Source: Mycobacterium sp. 852013-51886_SCH5428379 (GTDB lineage: Bacteria; Actinomycetota; Actinomycetes; Mycobacteriales; Mycobacteriaceae). Taken from it: 64,000 nt of DNA. The stretch covers positions 44,034-108,033 of the forward strand of contig NZ_LZSU01000034.1 in NCBI RefSeq assembly GCF_001665575.1, written 5' to 3'. Within the stretch, counting starts at the first letter, position 1, and every line of letters begins with the position of its first letter. Shown here piece by piece: positions 49,623 to 58,018 of the stretch. The notes beneath the pieces were generated by a model. That model ran no database searches. It saw only the letters and a list, made by a program, of their open reading frames with translations, and was not told the DNA's origin. The translations under genes were made by a program, and so were the position numbers.

Positions 49623-50501
49623 ATGTCCTACCCTCCGCAGCCGTATCCGCAGTCACCGGTCGAGGCCCCGACCTGTTACCGGCACCCCGACCGCCCGACC
49701 TATGTGCAGTGCACCCGGTGCGGGCGGTTCATCTGCCCGGACTGCATGCGTTCGGCCGCGGTCGGACACCAGTGCCCCGACTGCGTCGAAGAGGGCAGCC
49801 GGTCGATCCGCCAACCCCGCACACAGTTCGGCGGACGCATGTCGGATTCGGCGACGCCGGTGCTCACCTACGTCCTGATCGCGGTCAACGTACTGGTCGC
49901 GATCCTGCAGACCACGTCGGGCGATCTGGAGAGCCGGGGCGTGATGTGGTCACCGGCGGTCGCGGACGGGCAGTGGTACCGCCTGATCACGTCGGCGTTC
50001 ATGCACTACGGGATCATGCATCTGCTGTTCAACATGTGGGCGCTGTATGTGGTGGGCCCGCCGCTGGAGAGCTGGCTGGGTCGGCTGCGGTTCGGCGCGC
50101 TGTACGGGTTGAGCGCGCTGGGCGGGTCGGTGGTGGTCTACCTGGCGTCCCCGATCAACGCGGCCACCGCCGGCGCGTCCGGGGCGGTGTTCGGACTCTT
50201 CGGCGCCCTGTTCGTGGTGTCGCGGCGCCTCAACTTCGACATCCGCGGGATCGCCGCGATCATCGTGATCAACCTGGTTTTCACGTTCGTCTATCCGCTG
50301 ATCAGCGGTCAGGCCGTCAGCTGGCAGGCGCACCTGGGTGGGTTGGCCACCGGTGCGGCGATCGCCGCGGTGTACGCCTACGCGCCCCGCAACGGCCGCA
50401 CGGCGATCCACGCCGGGGCCACGGCAGCAGTCGTCGTGGTGTTCGTGGCGCTGATCTGGTGGCGCACCGGACAGATCCTGGACCTGTACGCGCTGCGGTG
50501 A
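49623..50501 (+). CDS. Rhomboid-family intramembrane serine protease with N-terminal zinc-binding domain
   Basis: A 292-aa protein. Residues 18-54 carry Cys18, His21, Cys30, Cys33, Cys38, Cys41, His49, Cys51 and Cys54, a B-box-like zinc module typical of actinobacterial rhomboids (Rv0110 type). The membrane core has WYRLITSAFMHYGIMHLLFNMWAL with the HxxxN of helix 2 (His133, Asn137), the GASGAVFG nucleophile Ser186 and HLGG with His237, so the catalytic dyad is complete. About six to seven helices. Substrates unknown. ATG at 49623, 25 bp after the VOC gene. Confidence 0.92.
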   Translation: MSYPPQPYPQSPVEAPTCYRHPDRPTYVQCTRCGRFICPDCMRSAAVGHQCPDCVEEGSRSIRQPRTQFGGRMSDSATPVLTYVLIAVNVLVAILQTTSGDLESRGVMWSPAVADGQWYRLITSAFMHYGIMHLLFNMWALYVVGPPLESWLGRLRFGALYGLSALGGSVVVYLASPINAATAGASGAVFGLFGALFVVSRRLNFDIRGIAAIIVINLVFTFVYPLISGQAVSWQAHLGGLATGAAIAAVYAYAPRNGRTAIHAGATAAVVVVFVALIWWRTGQILDLYALR

Positions 50502-50505
50502 GCCG

Positions 50506-51462
50506 TCAGGACCGCAGCTGCGGCAGCACGTCGCGCTCCCACGCGGCGAAGAACCCCTCGCTGTCCGGGGCGACCTGCTGGACGTAGATCTCGTCGACGC
50601 CGGCCTCGATGAACTCGCGCACCTGGGAGACATGCTGGTCGGTGTCAGGGCCGCATGTCATCGACTCGCCGACCATGTCCCGCGGAACCAGCTGTGCGAC
50701 ATCGGCGAAGTCGCGCGGCCGCGGCAGCGTCTGGGCGAGCTGGCCGGGCAGCACCTCGTTGGGCCACAGCCGGTGCGCGATCTCGAGGGCCTTGTCGGCG
50801 TCGCGGTCCCAGCTGACCTTCGTACCCGCCTGCACGGGTTTGTCCCCGCCGCCGGCCTCCCGGAAGGTCTTGATCAGATCGGCGTCGGGCATCGTGGTGC
50901 ACAAGCCATCGCCGACACGACCGGCGAACGTCGCAGCCTGCGGTCCGAAGGCGGAGACGTAGATCGGGACGGGTTGATCCGGCAGCGTGTAGATCCGCGC
51001 GTCCTGCACCTCGTAGTGCAGACCGTGGTGGCTGACCTCGTCACCCTTGTGCAGTAGGCGGATCACGTCGATCGCTTCTTCGAGCATCTCGAGGCGGACG
51101 CCGACCGACGGCCAGGGATCGCCGAGCACGTGTTCGTTGAGCGCCTCCCCGGTGCCCACCCCGAGGACGAACCGGCCGTCGAGCTGGGCGGCCGCGGTGG
51201 CCGCGGCCTGCGCGATGATCGCGGGATGGATCCGGATGGTCGGGCAGGTGACCGCCGTGGTCACCGGTAGTGACGTCACCTGCGACAGCGCCCCGATCAC
51301 GCCCCACACGAACGCACTCTGGCCCTGCTCGTCGTTCCAGGGATGGAAGTGGTCAGAGATCCACAGCGCGTCGAAGCCCGCAGCCTCCGCGCGTTTGGCC
51401 TGATCAACGAGTTCAGCGGGCGTGTACTGCTCGCAGGAGAGGAAGTAACCGATCTTGGGCAT
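50506..51462 (-). CDS. LLM-class F420-dependent oxidoreductase (TIGR03557-like)
   Basis: A 318-aa TIM-barrel protein. The first residues KIGYFLSCEQYTPAELVDQAKRAEAAGFDALWISDHFHPW, then AVTCPTIRIHPAIIAQAAATAAAQLDGRFVLGVGTGEALNEHVLG, are the hallmarks of the FGD-like F420 glucose-6-phosphate dehydrogenase relatives in mycobacteria. The His in SDHFHPW and the GVGTGEALNEH stretch surround the deazaflavin site. Length matches the group. ATG at 51462 is clear. The real substrate is likely not glucose-6-phosphate. It is convergent with the rhomboid gene. Confidence 0.87.
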   Translation of the reverse strand: MPKIGYFLSCEQYTPAELVDQAKRAEAAGFDALWISDHFHPWNDEQGQSAFVWGVIGALSQVTSLPVTTAVTCPTIRIHPAIIAQAAATAAAQLDGRFVLGVGTGEALNEHVLGDPWPSVGVRLEMLEEAIDVIRLLHKGDEVSHHGLHYEVQDARIYTLPDQPVPIYVSAFGPQAATFAGRVGDGLCTTMPDADLIKTFREAGGGDKPVQAGTKVSWDRDADKALEIAHRLWPNEVLPGQLAQTLPRPRDFADVAQLVPRDMVGESMTCGPDTDQHVSQVREFIEAGVDEIYVQQVAPDSEGFFAAWERDVLPQLRS

Positions 51463-51490
51463 GCGGCGGGGGTACCCCGTCGCGCCGCGG

Positions 51491-51757
51491 TTATCCGGTG
51501 TGCGGCGTCGGGCTCTGGCCGGACTCCCACTTCGACTCCAGCGACCGGGTCACCTTCTCCCCGGAGGCGAACTCGTGCTCGAAGGTCTCGCCGTCGGAGC
51601 CCTCCAGCGTCACGAGAAAGGAGTCGTCGGCGTTGTTGTCGTCCGGGTCGTTCTTGTGCACGACCTTGTACGACTCCGGGCCCGACCCCCGGTCCATGGT
51701 GATGACGTCACCCGGGGCGACTACGTCGATCGACTCATCGGCGAACTCGTTGCTCAT
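51491..51757 (-). CDS. Small acidic protein of unknown function
   Basis: An 88-aa acidic protein (MSNEFADESIDVVAPGDVITMD...). It has a short beta-rich core (DVVAPGDVITMDRGSGPESYKVVHKN, then SFLVTLEGSDGETFEHEF) that may form an SH3-like or hydrolase-accessory barrel. ATG at 51757; longer frames upstream are not supported. It lies 28 bp upstream of the F420-type gene on the same strand. I do not recognise the family. Confidence 0.6.
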   Translation of the reverse strand: MSNEFADESIDVVAPGDVITMDRGSGPESYKVVHKNDPDDNNADDSFLVTLEGSDGETFEHEFASGEKVTRSLESKWESGQSPTPHTG

Positions 51758-51831
51758 GGGCCCGGGCGTACCCGGGCCCGGCGACACCCCAAACGAGATT
51801 TGCGTAACCCCACCGGCGGTGCTCAGGGAGA

Positions 51832-52056
51832 TCAGGTCATACAGACGTCGGAGAACAGCAGCACCGGCCACGACGCGATGGACCCCAGGAACGAGATGGC
51901 CAGGTCGACGCCCTCGAGCCGGCTCAGGTGCTCGGTGTGGGTGCTCGACCAGATCACCCCGACGATCAGATAGGGCGTGCCGAGCAGCAGCGCGATGCCG
52001 ATGAGCTCGGCGATCGTCAGCTTGTAGGCGAGCAACTGACGGAGCTTCGTTTCCAT
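51832..52056 (-). CDS. Small two-helix membrane protein, paralogue A
   Basis: A 74-aa membrane protein: METKLRQLLAYKLTIAELIGIALLLGTPYLIVGVIWSSTHTEHLSRLEGVDLAISFLGSIASWPVLLFSDVCMT. Two hydrophobic helices (about 15-36 and 52-70) and a C-terminus WPVLLFSDVCMT. ATG at 52056 follows GGAAGGG. The protein at 53095-53343 has the same plan (RLRRLLSLEISIAGLLELGLWLALPNVVIGI ... WPFLILAPHICLT), so they are paralogues either side of the MpaB-type oxygenase. Function unknown. Confidence 0.68.
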   Translation of the reverse strand: METKLRQLLAYKLTIAELIGIALLLGTPYLIVGVIWSSTHTEHLSRLEGVDLAISFLGSIASWPVLLFSDVCMT

Positions 52057-52208
52057 GTGGCGAACCCTTCCCCCGGATAAACGATGTTAACGTCGATTCG
52101 ACAATCATGGGTGCGCTTTGTACGCCATGACGTGCACAGAAGCCTGACGCAAATACCTGTCCATTCGGACTGTCATCGCTTATGCTGGCACACCGGGGAG
52201 GTGGGGAT
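52057..52208. promoter_or_regulatory. Divergent promoter region of MpaB-type oxygenase
   Basis: 152-bp gap between divergent starts. TATGCT at 52181-52186 is a good -10 candidate for the oxygenase; TTGTACG near 52115 is too far to be its -35. GGGGAGG at 52195-52201 supports the ATG at 52209. Confidence 0.45.
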
Positions 52209-53081
52209 ATGGACGTGCTGACGACCGGCGATACCCGGATCTCGGTGCGCAGGCGAACTGCGCGGTGGTCCGACGAGCCGGTGACGGCCAGCGATGCGAT
52301 GGATTTCTGGTCCTTCGCCGCCGGCGCCGCGAACGTGATCATGCAGCTGTCGTGGCCGGAGGTGGGGTACGGCGTCGTCGAGAGCCCCGTCGACTCGGGC
52401 AATCTGCTCAAACATCCGTGGAAGCGGGCCCGCACCACGTTCCAATATCTGGCCGTGGCCGTCCTCGGAGACGACGACGACCGGACCGCGTTCCGGCATG
52501 CGGTCAACGGAGCCCACCGGCACGTCAAATCCGCGCCGTCGAGCCCGGTGCACTATCACGCGTTCGATCCGAAACTGCAGATGTGGGTGGCAGCCTGCCT
52601 GTTCGTCGGACTCGAGGACACCTACCAGTTGCTGCGCGGTGAGCTGACGCCCGAGCAGGCCGAGGGGTTCTACCGGTCGGCGTGGCCACTGGGCACCACG
52701 CTGCAGGTCACCGAGGAGCAGTGGCCGCCTACCCGCGCCGAGTTCGACGACTACTGGAACGCCGCCTGCCGGCGGGTGGCCGTCGACCCCACGGTGCAGG
52801 CGTACCTCGCGGATCTGATCGACCTCAAGATGATCCGCGCACCGTTGCGGTTCGGCTCGCGGCGGCTGCTGCACTTCTTGACCGTCGGCTTCCTCGCACC
52901 GGTGTTCCGCGACGCGCTCGGGCTCACCTGGACCGACGCCCAGCAGCGCCGGTTCGAACGGCTCTTCCTTCTGGTGGCGTTCGTCAACCGGTTCCTGCCG
53001 GCGTTCATCCGGCAGGGCGGCAGCCACGTCCTGCTCGCCGACGTCCGGCGCCGGGTGCGCAACCGGCGCGCGCTGGTGTGA
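52209..53081 (+). CDS. MpaB/DUF2236-family oxygenase-like protein
   Basis: A 290-aa protein of the MpaB/rubber oxygenase-like DUF2236 group: AMDFWSFAAGAANVIMQLSWPEVGYGVVESPVDSGNLLKHPWKRARTTFQYLAVAVLGDD (about 25-85), HAVNGAHRHVKS with HR/HVK, PVHYHAFDPKLQMWVAACLFVGLEDTYQLLRGEL (about 112-146) and YRSAWPLGTTLQVTEEQWPPTRAEFDDYW. The conserved Arg, His and Tyr positions that hold heme in this family appear present, though I cannot assign them one by one. ATG at 52209 (after GGGGAGG) was preferred to ATG 52182, which falls in the -10. Substrate unknown; family members oxidise lipids or polyketides. Confidence 0.82.
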   Translation: MDVLTTGDTRISVRRRTARWSDEPVTASDAMDFWSFAAGAANVIMQLSWPEVGYGVVESPVDSGNLLKHPWKRARTTFQYLAVAVLGDDDDRTAFRHAVNGAHRHVKSAPSSPVHYHAFDPKLQMWVAACLFVGLEDTYQLLRGELTPEQAEGFYRSAWPLGTTLQVTEEQWPPTRAEFDDYWNAACRRVAVDPTVQAYLADLIDLKMIRAPLRFGSRRLLHFLTVGFLAPVFRDALGLTWTDAQQRRFERLFLLVAFVNRFLPAFIRQGGSHVLLADVRRRVRNRRALV

Positions 53082-53094
53082 TCAGGCCGCGGCC

Positions 53095-53343
53095 GTGAAC
53101 AGACTCCGTCGCCTGCTGAGTCTCGAGATCAGCATCGCGGGACTGCTGGAGCTGGGGTTGTGGCTGGCGCTGCCGAACGTCGTGATCGGCATCGCCGTCG
53201 CGTTCCTGAAACCGCAGTACGCCCACGCCTTTTCAGAACAATTCGCGCTGTGGCTGCCCGCCGGTGCGCACATCGCCGGTTTCGGCACGGCGATGCTGCT
53301 GTGGCCCTTCCTGATCCTCGCGCCCCATATCTGCCTCACCTGA
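53095..53343 (+). CDS. Small two-helix membrane protein, paralogue B
   Basis: An 82-aa protein (start GTG 53095): a basic N-terminus RLRRLLSLEIS, helices LLELGLWLALPNVVIGIAVAFL and HIAGFGTAMLLWPFLILAP, and a terminal CLT. The order basic stretch, helix, loop, helix, WPxL..C(M/L)T matches the protein encoded at 51832-52056 on the other side of the oxygenase. It begins 13 bases after the oxygenase stop, so it is probably co-transcribed with it. It may anchor or gate the oxygenase in the membrane. Confidence 0.68.
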   Translation: MNRLRRLLSLEISIAGLLELGLWLALPNVVIGIAVAFLKPQYAHAFSEQFALWLPAGAHIAGFGTAMLLWPFLILAPHICLT

Positions 53344-53369
53344 CCGGTCGCGCAGGCCATCATGGCGGT

Positions 53370-54179
53370 ATGGCCGCCCGTGACGACTCCGACCACATTG
53401 AGGAGGCGCTCGACGCGCTGTACGCCGCGGCGCCGGAGGACTTCACCGCGCTGCGCAAGGAACTTGCCGGGGTGGCCAAGAAGCGTGGCGACACCGCCGC
53501 CGCCAAACAGATCACCGCGGCCAAGAAACCGACGACGTCGGCCTCGGTGGTGAACCGGCTGTTCCTGGAGGACCCGGCCGCGGCCGCACGCATCGCCGAC
53601 GTCGGTGAGCGACTGCGCGCCGCGCACGCGGAGATGGACGGCGAGCAGATCCGCGCGCTGTCGGCCGAACAGCGCACCCTGGTCTCGGCACTGGCCCGCG
53701 CCGCCATCAGCGCCGCCGGGGTCGACCGGCCCTCGGCCGCGCTGCGCGACGACGTGACCGACACCCTGCAGGCCGCGGTCGCCGATCCGGACGTGGCCGC
53801 CCGATTGGGCCGGCTCGTGAAGGCCGAGCAGTGGTCGGGTTTCGGCGGCTTCGGCGACACCACGACCATCACGAGCCGGAAGTCACCGGCCAAGAAAGCG
53901 CCGGCCCAGAAGGCGCCGGCCGACAAAGTGCCCGACCGGAAGGCCGAACAGGCCGAGAAGAAGAAGGCCGCCGAGCGCGCCAAGGCCGACGCCGATGCCG
54001 TGGCCGCGCAACGCCAGAACGATCTGGCCACCGCCCGGCTGCGCCACCAGGACGCCCGCGACCGGCTGGCCAAGGCCGAACAGGCGCTGCACGACGCGGA
54101 GGCGGCCTACGACGAGGCGAAGCAGGCCGGTCGCGAGGCCGCCGAGGCGGTCCGGGCCGCGAAGGGCCGTCACGGATAG
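53370..54179 (+). CDS. Alanine/lysine-rich coiled-coil protein
   Basis: A 269-aa protein. The N-terminal half is a helical domain (HIEEALDALYAAAPEDFTALRKELAGVAKKRGDTAAAKQITAAKKPTTSASVVNRLF), followed by a Lys/Ala/Pro linker (KSPAKKAPAQKAPADKVPDRKAEQAEKKKAAERAKADADAV, about 170-215) reminiscent of histone H1-like or HupB tails, and a C-terminal coiled coil (LATARLRHQDARDRLAKAEQALHDAEAAYDEAKQ). ATG at 53370. It has no enzyme signature; DNA or ribosome association is a guess from the basic linker. A similar protein is conserved in mycobacteria, as I recall. Confidence 0.68.
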   Translation: MAARDDSDHIEEALDALYAAAPEDFTALRKELAGVAKKRGDTAAAKQITAAKKPTTSASVVNRLFLEDPAAAARIADVGERLRAAHAEMDGEQIRALSAEQRTLVSALARAAISAAGVDRPSAALRDDVTDTLQAAVADPDVAARLGRLVKAEQWSGFGGFGDTTTITSRKSPAKKAPAQKAPADKVPDRKAEQAEKKKAAERAKADADAVAAQRQNDLATARLRHQDARDRLAKAEQALHDAEAAYDEAKQAGREAAEAVRAAKGRHG

Positions 54180-54311
54180 CCGACGGGCGTGCGGGCGAAA
54201 CCGGGTTTGCCGAAATAGTCCCAAAAGTGGTGCGGATCATGGGTTTTGCCTGAACGTGTCGTTCACGACAAGTAAGAGCCAACTCTCGTTTCCAGGCCTA
54301 CCGTCAGTTGC

Positions 54312-56654
54312 ATGGCGACTTTTCTCTACCGGATCGGACGATTCGGTTATCACCGGCCGTGGCGTGTCATCGCCGGCTGGCTGGCCCTCATCGTGATGGT
54401 GGGTGGCCTCCTCGCGCTCAACCCGCCCAAGATCTCCAACGAGATGCGGATCAACGGCACCCCCGCTCAGGAGGTCATCGACCAGCTCGCCGAGCGGATG
54501 CCGCAGTCCTCCGGCGGCCAGGGCAGCATCGCCTTCGCCGCACCCGAGGGCCGGCGTATCGACGACGCGGGAAATCGGGCGGCCGTGCTGAGCGCGGTCG
54601 AGGCGATCTCGCGCACCGACCACGTGCTGGATCCGCGGGAGATGGCCCGTGCCGAGTTGGCCAAGGGGGCGGCCAGCCCCACGCTGGCCGCGTCCGCGGC
54701 GATCGGGCAGGCGCAGATCAACGCGCCGCCGGCCGCCGACGCGCCGAAGCCCCTGCTGATCGACGGCCAACCGGTGCCCGGTGTGACCGTGTCCGACGAC
54801 GGCGCCGTCGCGCTCTACCAGTTCCAGTTCGACAAGCAGACCCACGAGCTGCCGACCGGTGCGGTGGAGCACACCATCGACGCAGCCCGCGCGGCAGTCG
54901 GCGACAGCGGTATCGGAGTGTTGCCGTCGGCCGCGATGGCGCAGATGCCCGAGATGGTGGGCGCCGGTGAGGTCATCGGTCTGATGGTGGCCGCGGTCGT
55001 GCTGATCGTCACCCTCGGTTCTCTGGTCGCCGCCGGACTTCCGCTCGTGACCGCCCTGCTGTCGGTCGCCGTCGGCGTCGGCGGGACGTTCGCGCTGTCG
55101 CACCTGTTCAACGTGCAGTCGATGACGGTCGTGCTCGCGCTGATGCTGGGCCTGGCCGTCGGCATCGACTACGCGATGTTCATCGTCAACCGGCAGCGCC
55201 GCCTGATCATGGATCGGGGGCTGTCCGCCGCGGAAGCCGCCGCCCGCGCGGTGGGCACCGCGGGCAGCGCGGTCGTCTTCGCCGGCACCACGGTGGTGAT
55301 CGCACTCGTCGCCTTGACCATCGTCGGCATCTCGCTGCTGACCCCGATGGCGCTGGCCGCCGCGGCGACGGTACTGGTCGCGGTGCTCGCGTCGATCACG
55401 CTGCTGCCCGCGCTGCTGGGCCTGGTCGGTGAGCGGATCTGCTCGCCGAAGGGCAGGCACAGCGTCCCCTCGGAGCAGGGCGATCACCGGTTCGCCTCGG
55501 CCTGGGTGGGCGCGGTGCTGCGCAACCGGGTTCCCGCGGCACTGGCCGGTATCGCCCTCACCGGCGTGATCGCGCTGCCTGCGCTCGGCATGACACTGGG
55601 CATGCCCGACGGCGGCAGCTACAACGAGGGCACCCCGCAGCGCGCGAGCTACGACGCGATCGCCGAGCACTACGGCGACGGCTACAACGGCCCGCTGGTC
55701 GTCGTCGCCGAACCCCGCTCCGGCGGGCAGCTGACCACCGCGCAGGTCGTCGACACCTACAACGATCTGCGGCGAGTCCCCGGCGTCGCCGACGTCAGCC
55801 TCGGTGGACTCAACGACGCCTCCGACACCGCGGTGTTCTCCGTGGTGCCCGAGGCCGGCCCGACCGACGAGGCGACCGCACAGCTCGTCCGGGACATCCG
55901 CGCGCACTCCGGACCGCTGGCCGGTCTTCACGACGTGGACCTCGGCGTCACCGGCATCACCGCGATGGGCATCGACATGTCCGACCGTCTCGGCAAGGCG
56001 ATCCCCGTCTACGTCGCGATCGTGATGGGGCTGTCGATCCTGGTGCTGACGCTGGTGTTCCGATCGATCGCGGTGCCGCTCAAGGCCACCGCCGGCTTCC
56101 TGCTCACCCTGCTCGCCACGTTCGGCGCCACCACCGCTCTGTTCCAGTGGGGCTGGTTCCAGCAGCTGATCGGGCTGTCGGCCACCGGACCGATCTTGAG
56201 CATGCTGCCGATCATGGTGATCGGCGTGCTCTACGGGCTGGCGATGGACTACGAGGTGTTCCTGGTGTCGTCCATGAAGGAGGCCCACGTCCACGGGCAC
56301 CGCGGCGATGCCGCCGTGTCGCACGGGTTCACCCAGGCCAGCCGAGTTGTCGTGGCCGCGGCCCTGATCATGACGGCCGTGTTCGCCGGCTTCGTGTTCA
56401 ACGCGGACCCGATGATCAAGCAGATGGGCTTCGCGCTGGCGTTCGGCGTGCTGATCGACGCGTTCGTGGTCCGCATGACCGTGGTGCCCGCGGTGATGTC
56501 GATGCTCGGCGACCGGGCCTGGTGGCTGCCGCGCCGGGTGGCCCGCGTGCTGCCCGACCTCGACATCGAGGGCGACAAGCTCAACCGCAGCCTCACCGAG
56601 GCGGGCCGCGACGATTCCGAGGCGGATGCCGGGACCCGTACCGTCACAGTGTGA
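54312..56654 (+). CDS. MMPL-family (YdfJ-like) RND transporter, second copy
   Basis: A 780-aa transporter starting MATFLYRIGRFGYHRPWRVI, the same N-terminal signature as the protein at 42755. The two helix blocks (about 218-380 and 560-745) carry MLGLAVGIDYAMFIVNRQRRL and IMVIGVLYGLAMDYEVFLVSSMKEA, each with the conserved Asp-Tyr proton pair. Loops are longer than in the first copy. No MmpS partner. Its stop overlaps the histidine phosphatase GTG by 4 bp. Whether the two copies have different cargos is unknown. Confidence 0.9.
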   Translation: MATFLYRIGRFGYHRPWRVIAGWLALIVMVGGLLALNPPKISNEMRINGTPAQEVIDQLAERMPQSSGGQGSIAFAAPEGRRIDDAGNRAAVLSAVEAISRTDHVLDPREMARAELAKGAASPTLAASAAIGQAQINAPPAADAPKPLLIDGQPVPGVTVSDDGAVALYQFQFDKQTHELPTGAVEHTIDAARAAVGDSGIGVLPSAAMAQMPEMVGAGEVIGLMVAAVVLIVTLGSLVAAGLPLVTALLSVAVGVGGTFALSHLFNVQSMTVVLALMLGLAVGIDYAMFIVNRQRRLIMDRGLSAAEAAARAVGTAGSAVVFAGTTVVIALVALTIVGISLLTPMALAAAATVLVAVLASITLLPALLGLVGERICSPKGRHSVPSEQGDHRFASAWVGAVLRNRVPAALAGIALTGVIALPALGMTLGMPDGGSYNEGTPQRASYDAIAEHYGDGYNGPLVVVAEPRSGGQLTTAQVVDTYNDLRRVPGVADVSLGGLNDASDTAVFSVVPEAGPTDEATAQLVRDIRAHSGPLAGLHDVDLGVTGITAMGIDMSDRLGKAIPVYVAIVMGLSILVLTLVFRSIAVPLKATAGFLLTLLATFGATTALFQWGWFQQLIGLSATGPILSMLPIMVIGVLYGLAMDYEVFLVSSMKEAHVHGHRGDAAVSHGFTQASRVVVAAALIMTAVFAGFVFNADPMIKQMGFALAFGVLIDAFVVRMTVVPAVMSMLGDRAWWLPRRVARVLPDLDIEGDKLNRSLTEAGRDDSEADAGTRTVTV

Positions 56655-57352
56655 TCCGATCCCTCCTGACCGCCGCGGCCCTGGTGGCCGCGGCGGTCGG
56701 TGTCGCCGACCCCGTCCCCGAAGCCTCCGCAGGCGGACCACCCACCCTGACGCTGACCTTCGTCCGGCACGCCCAGTCCGAGGGCAACGCCTCGGGCCGG
56801 ATCGACACGTCGACACCCGGCCCGGGGCTGACCCCGCTCGGTACCGCCCAGGCCGCCGAGGTCGCCACCGCACTCGACGGTCTGGAGATCGACGGGATCT
56901 ACGCCTCCACGATGGTGCGCACCCAGCAGACCGCCGACCCGCTAGCGCTCCGGCGCGCCGAACCCGTCGTGGTGCTGCCCGGCCTGCGGGAGGTGGAAGC
57001 CGGCCAGGCCGAAGGCCAACCCGAGGCGGCCGCCGCCGGCTACTTCACCGCGCCCATGCAGTGGTTGCGCGGTGACCGCACGGCGCGTATCCCCGGCTCG
57101 ATCAGCGGCGACGAGTTCGACGCTCGATTCGACGCGGCCGTGCAGACCATCGCCGACAGCGGCGACCGCGACGCCGTGGTGTTCTCCCACGGCGCGGCGA
57201 TCATGCTGTGGGTGACGATGAACGTCGCGAACCCGCAGCCGAATCTGCTCGTCGAGCATCCGCTGGACAACACCGACCGCGTCGTGGTCGTCGGCAGCCC
57301 GGAGCGCGGCTGGCAACTGCTCGAGTGGGACGGCATCGCCGTCGCGCCGTAG
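56651..57352 (+). CDS. Exported histidine phosphatase-family protein
   Basis: A 233-aa protein with a hydrophobic N-terminus (IRSLLTAAALVAAAVGVADPVPEASA) that looks like a signal peptide. The phosphoglycerate-mutase fold follows: FVRHAQSEGN with the phospho-accepting His40 (RHG/RHA motif), Arg90, Glu114 in LREVEAG and the second catalytic His180 in VVFSHGAA. GTG at 56651 overlaps the MMPL stop, giving a transporter-phosphatase unit, perhaps for dephosphorylating an exported lipid or sugar phosphate. Mycobacterial secreted phosphatases of this type are known; this one's substrate is not. Confidence 0.83.
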   Translation: MIRSLLTAAALVAAAVGVADPVPEASAGGPPTLTLTFVRHAQSEGNASGRIDTSTPGPGLTPLGTAQAAEVATALDGLEIDGIYASTMVRTQQTADPLALRRAEPVVVLPGLREVEAGQAEGQPEAAAAGYFTAPMQWLRGDRTARIPGSISGDEFDARFDAAVQTIADSGDRDAVVFSHGAAIMLWVTMNVANPQPNLLVEHPLDNTDRVVVVGSPERGWQLLEWDGIAVAP

Positions 57353-57397
57353 TCTGGACGCACGCGCCGAGTGCCGAACCGGGGGAACGGGAGCCGC

Positions 57398-57667
57398 ATG
57401 AAGATCCGGGTGATGCCCTACGTCACGGTCGAGATCGACGACCGCCTGCGCCAGCGTGCGCGCCGCATGGGCGAACAACTGCGGGTGACTCTCCGCGCCT
57501 ACCTGCTCTCGGCCGCCGACGACGTCGACGCCGCCGGTGACCGCGTGCGCGACATGTGTGACGCCGCGGTGAACCGGGTCGACACCGTCGTCGCATCGGT
57601 CAACGACAAGATCGCCCCCACCGCACCGGCGGAACCCGCCGGCCCCGTGCGCCTCAAAGCGGTCTGA
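57398..57667 (+). CDS. Small conserved protein of unknown function
   Basis: An 89-aa protein starting MKIRVMPYVTVEIDDRLRQRARRMGEQLRVTLRAYLLSAADDVDAAG. ATG at 57398 has GGGAG five bases upstream and is preferred to a GTG at 57371 without one. A beta strand (IRVMPYVTVEID) followed by two helices recalls a ribbon-helix-helix DNA-binding protein, but I would not insist on it; the Ala/Pro-rich tail is disordered. It lies between the phosphatase and an XRE regulator gene. Confidence 0.55.
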   Translation: MKIRVMPYVTVEIDDRLRQRARRMGEQLRVTLRAYLLSAADDVDAAGDRVRDMCDAAVNRVDTVVASVNDKIAPTAPAEPAGPVRLKAV

Positions 57668-57698
57668 CCACCTGATCTCCTGCCAGGGCGATGAACAC

Positions 57699-57735
57699 TT
57701 GACTCAGTCGTTGGGTTTTTGCAACAGTTAGTTGT
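57699..57735 (+). promoter_or_regulatory. Likely promoter of a leaderless XRE gene
   Basis: TTGACT at 57699-57704 is a good -35; a -10 around 57722-57729 is weaker. The ATG at 57736 has no ribosome-binding site upstream (CAACAGTTAGTTGT), so transcription probably starts at or near the A of the ATG, as is common in mycobacteria. Confidence 0.5.
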
Positions 57736-58002
57736 ATGAGTCCGGTTCGTCGTGGTGAAACTCTGCCGATCTTCAACCGCATCGCGGTGTTGCGAGCCGA
57801 GCGCGCCATGAGCCGGGCTCAGTTGGCCGCGCAGGTCGACGTCAACCCACAGACCGTGGGAGCGCTGGAGCGGGGCGACCACTATCCCAGCCTCGATCTC
57901 GCCATGCGCATCTGTGACGTCTTCGGTCTGCCGGTCGAAGCGGTGTTCTCCCGAACGGAGTTCACACCGCTGTCTGCCGCGGTGTACCGCCGCGACTCCT
58001 AG
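57736..58002 (+). CDS. XRE-family HTH transcriptional regulator
   Basis: An 88-aa protein with a compact HTH_3 domain: FNRIAVLRAERAMSRAQLAAQVDVNPQTVGALERGDHYPSLDLAMRICDVFGLPVEAVFS (about 13-72). The second helix pair SRAQLAAQVDVNPQTVGALERG is the recognition unit. It belongs to the YozG-like short regulators that are nearly always followed by a membrane protein; here the partner starts 16 bp downstream. Likely controls itself and that partner. Signal unknown. Confidence 0.85.
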   Translation: MSPVRRGETLPIFNRIAVLRAERAMSRAQLAAQVDVNPQTVGALERGDHYPSLDLAMRICDVFGLPVEAVFSRTEFTPLSAAVYRRDS

Positions 58003-58018
58003 ACGAGAGGAAACATCC

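Noticed and set aside
54237..56873. 878-codon minus-strand ORF opposite the second MMPL gene
   Set aside because: Same reason: low-complexity antisense frame over a clear MMPL gene.
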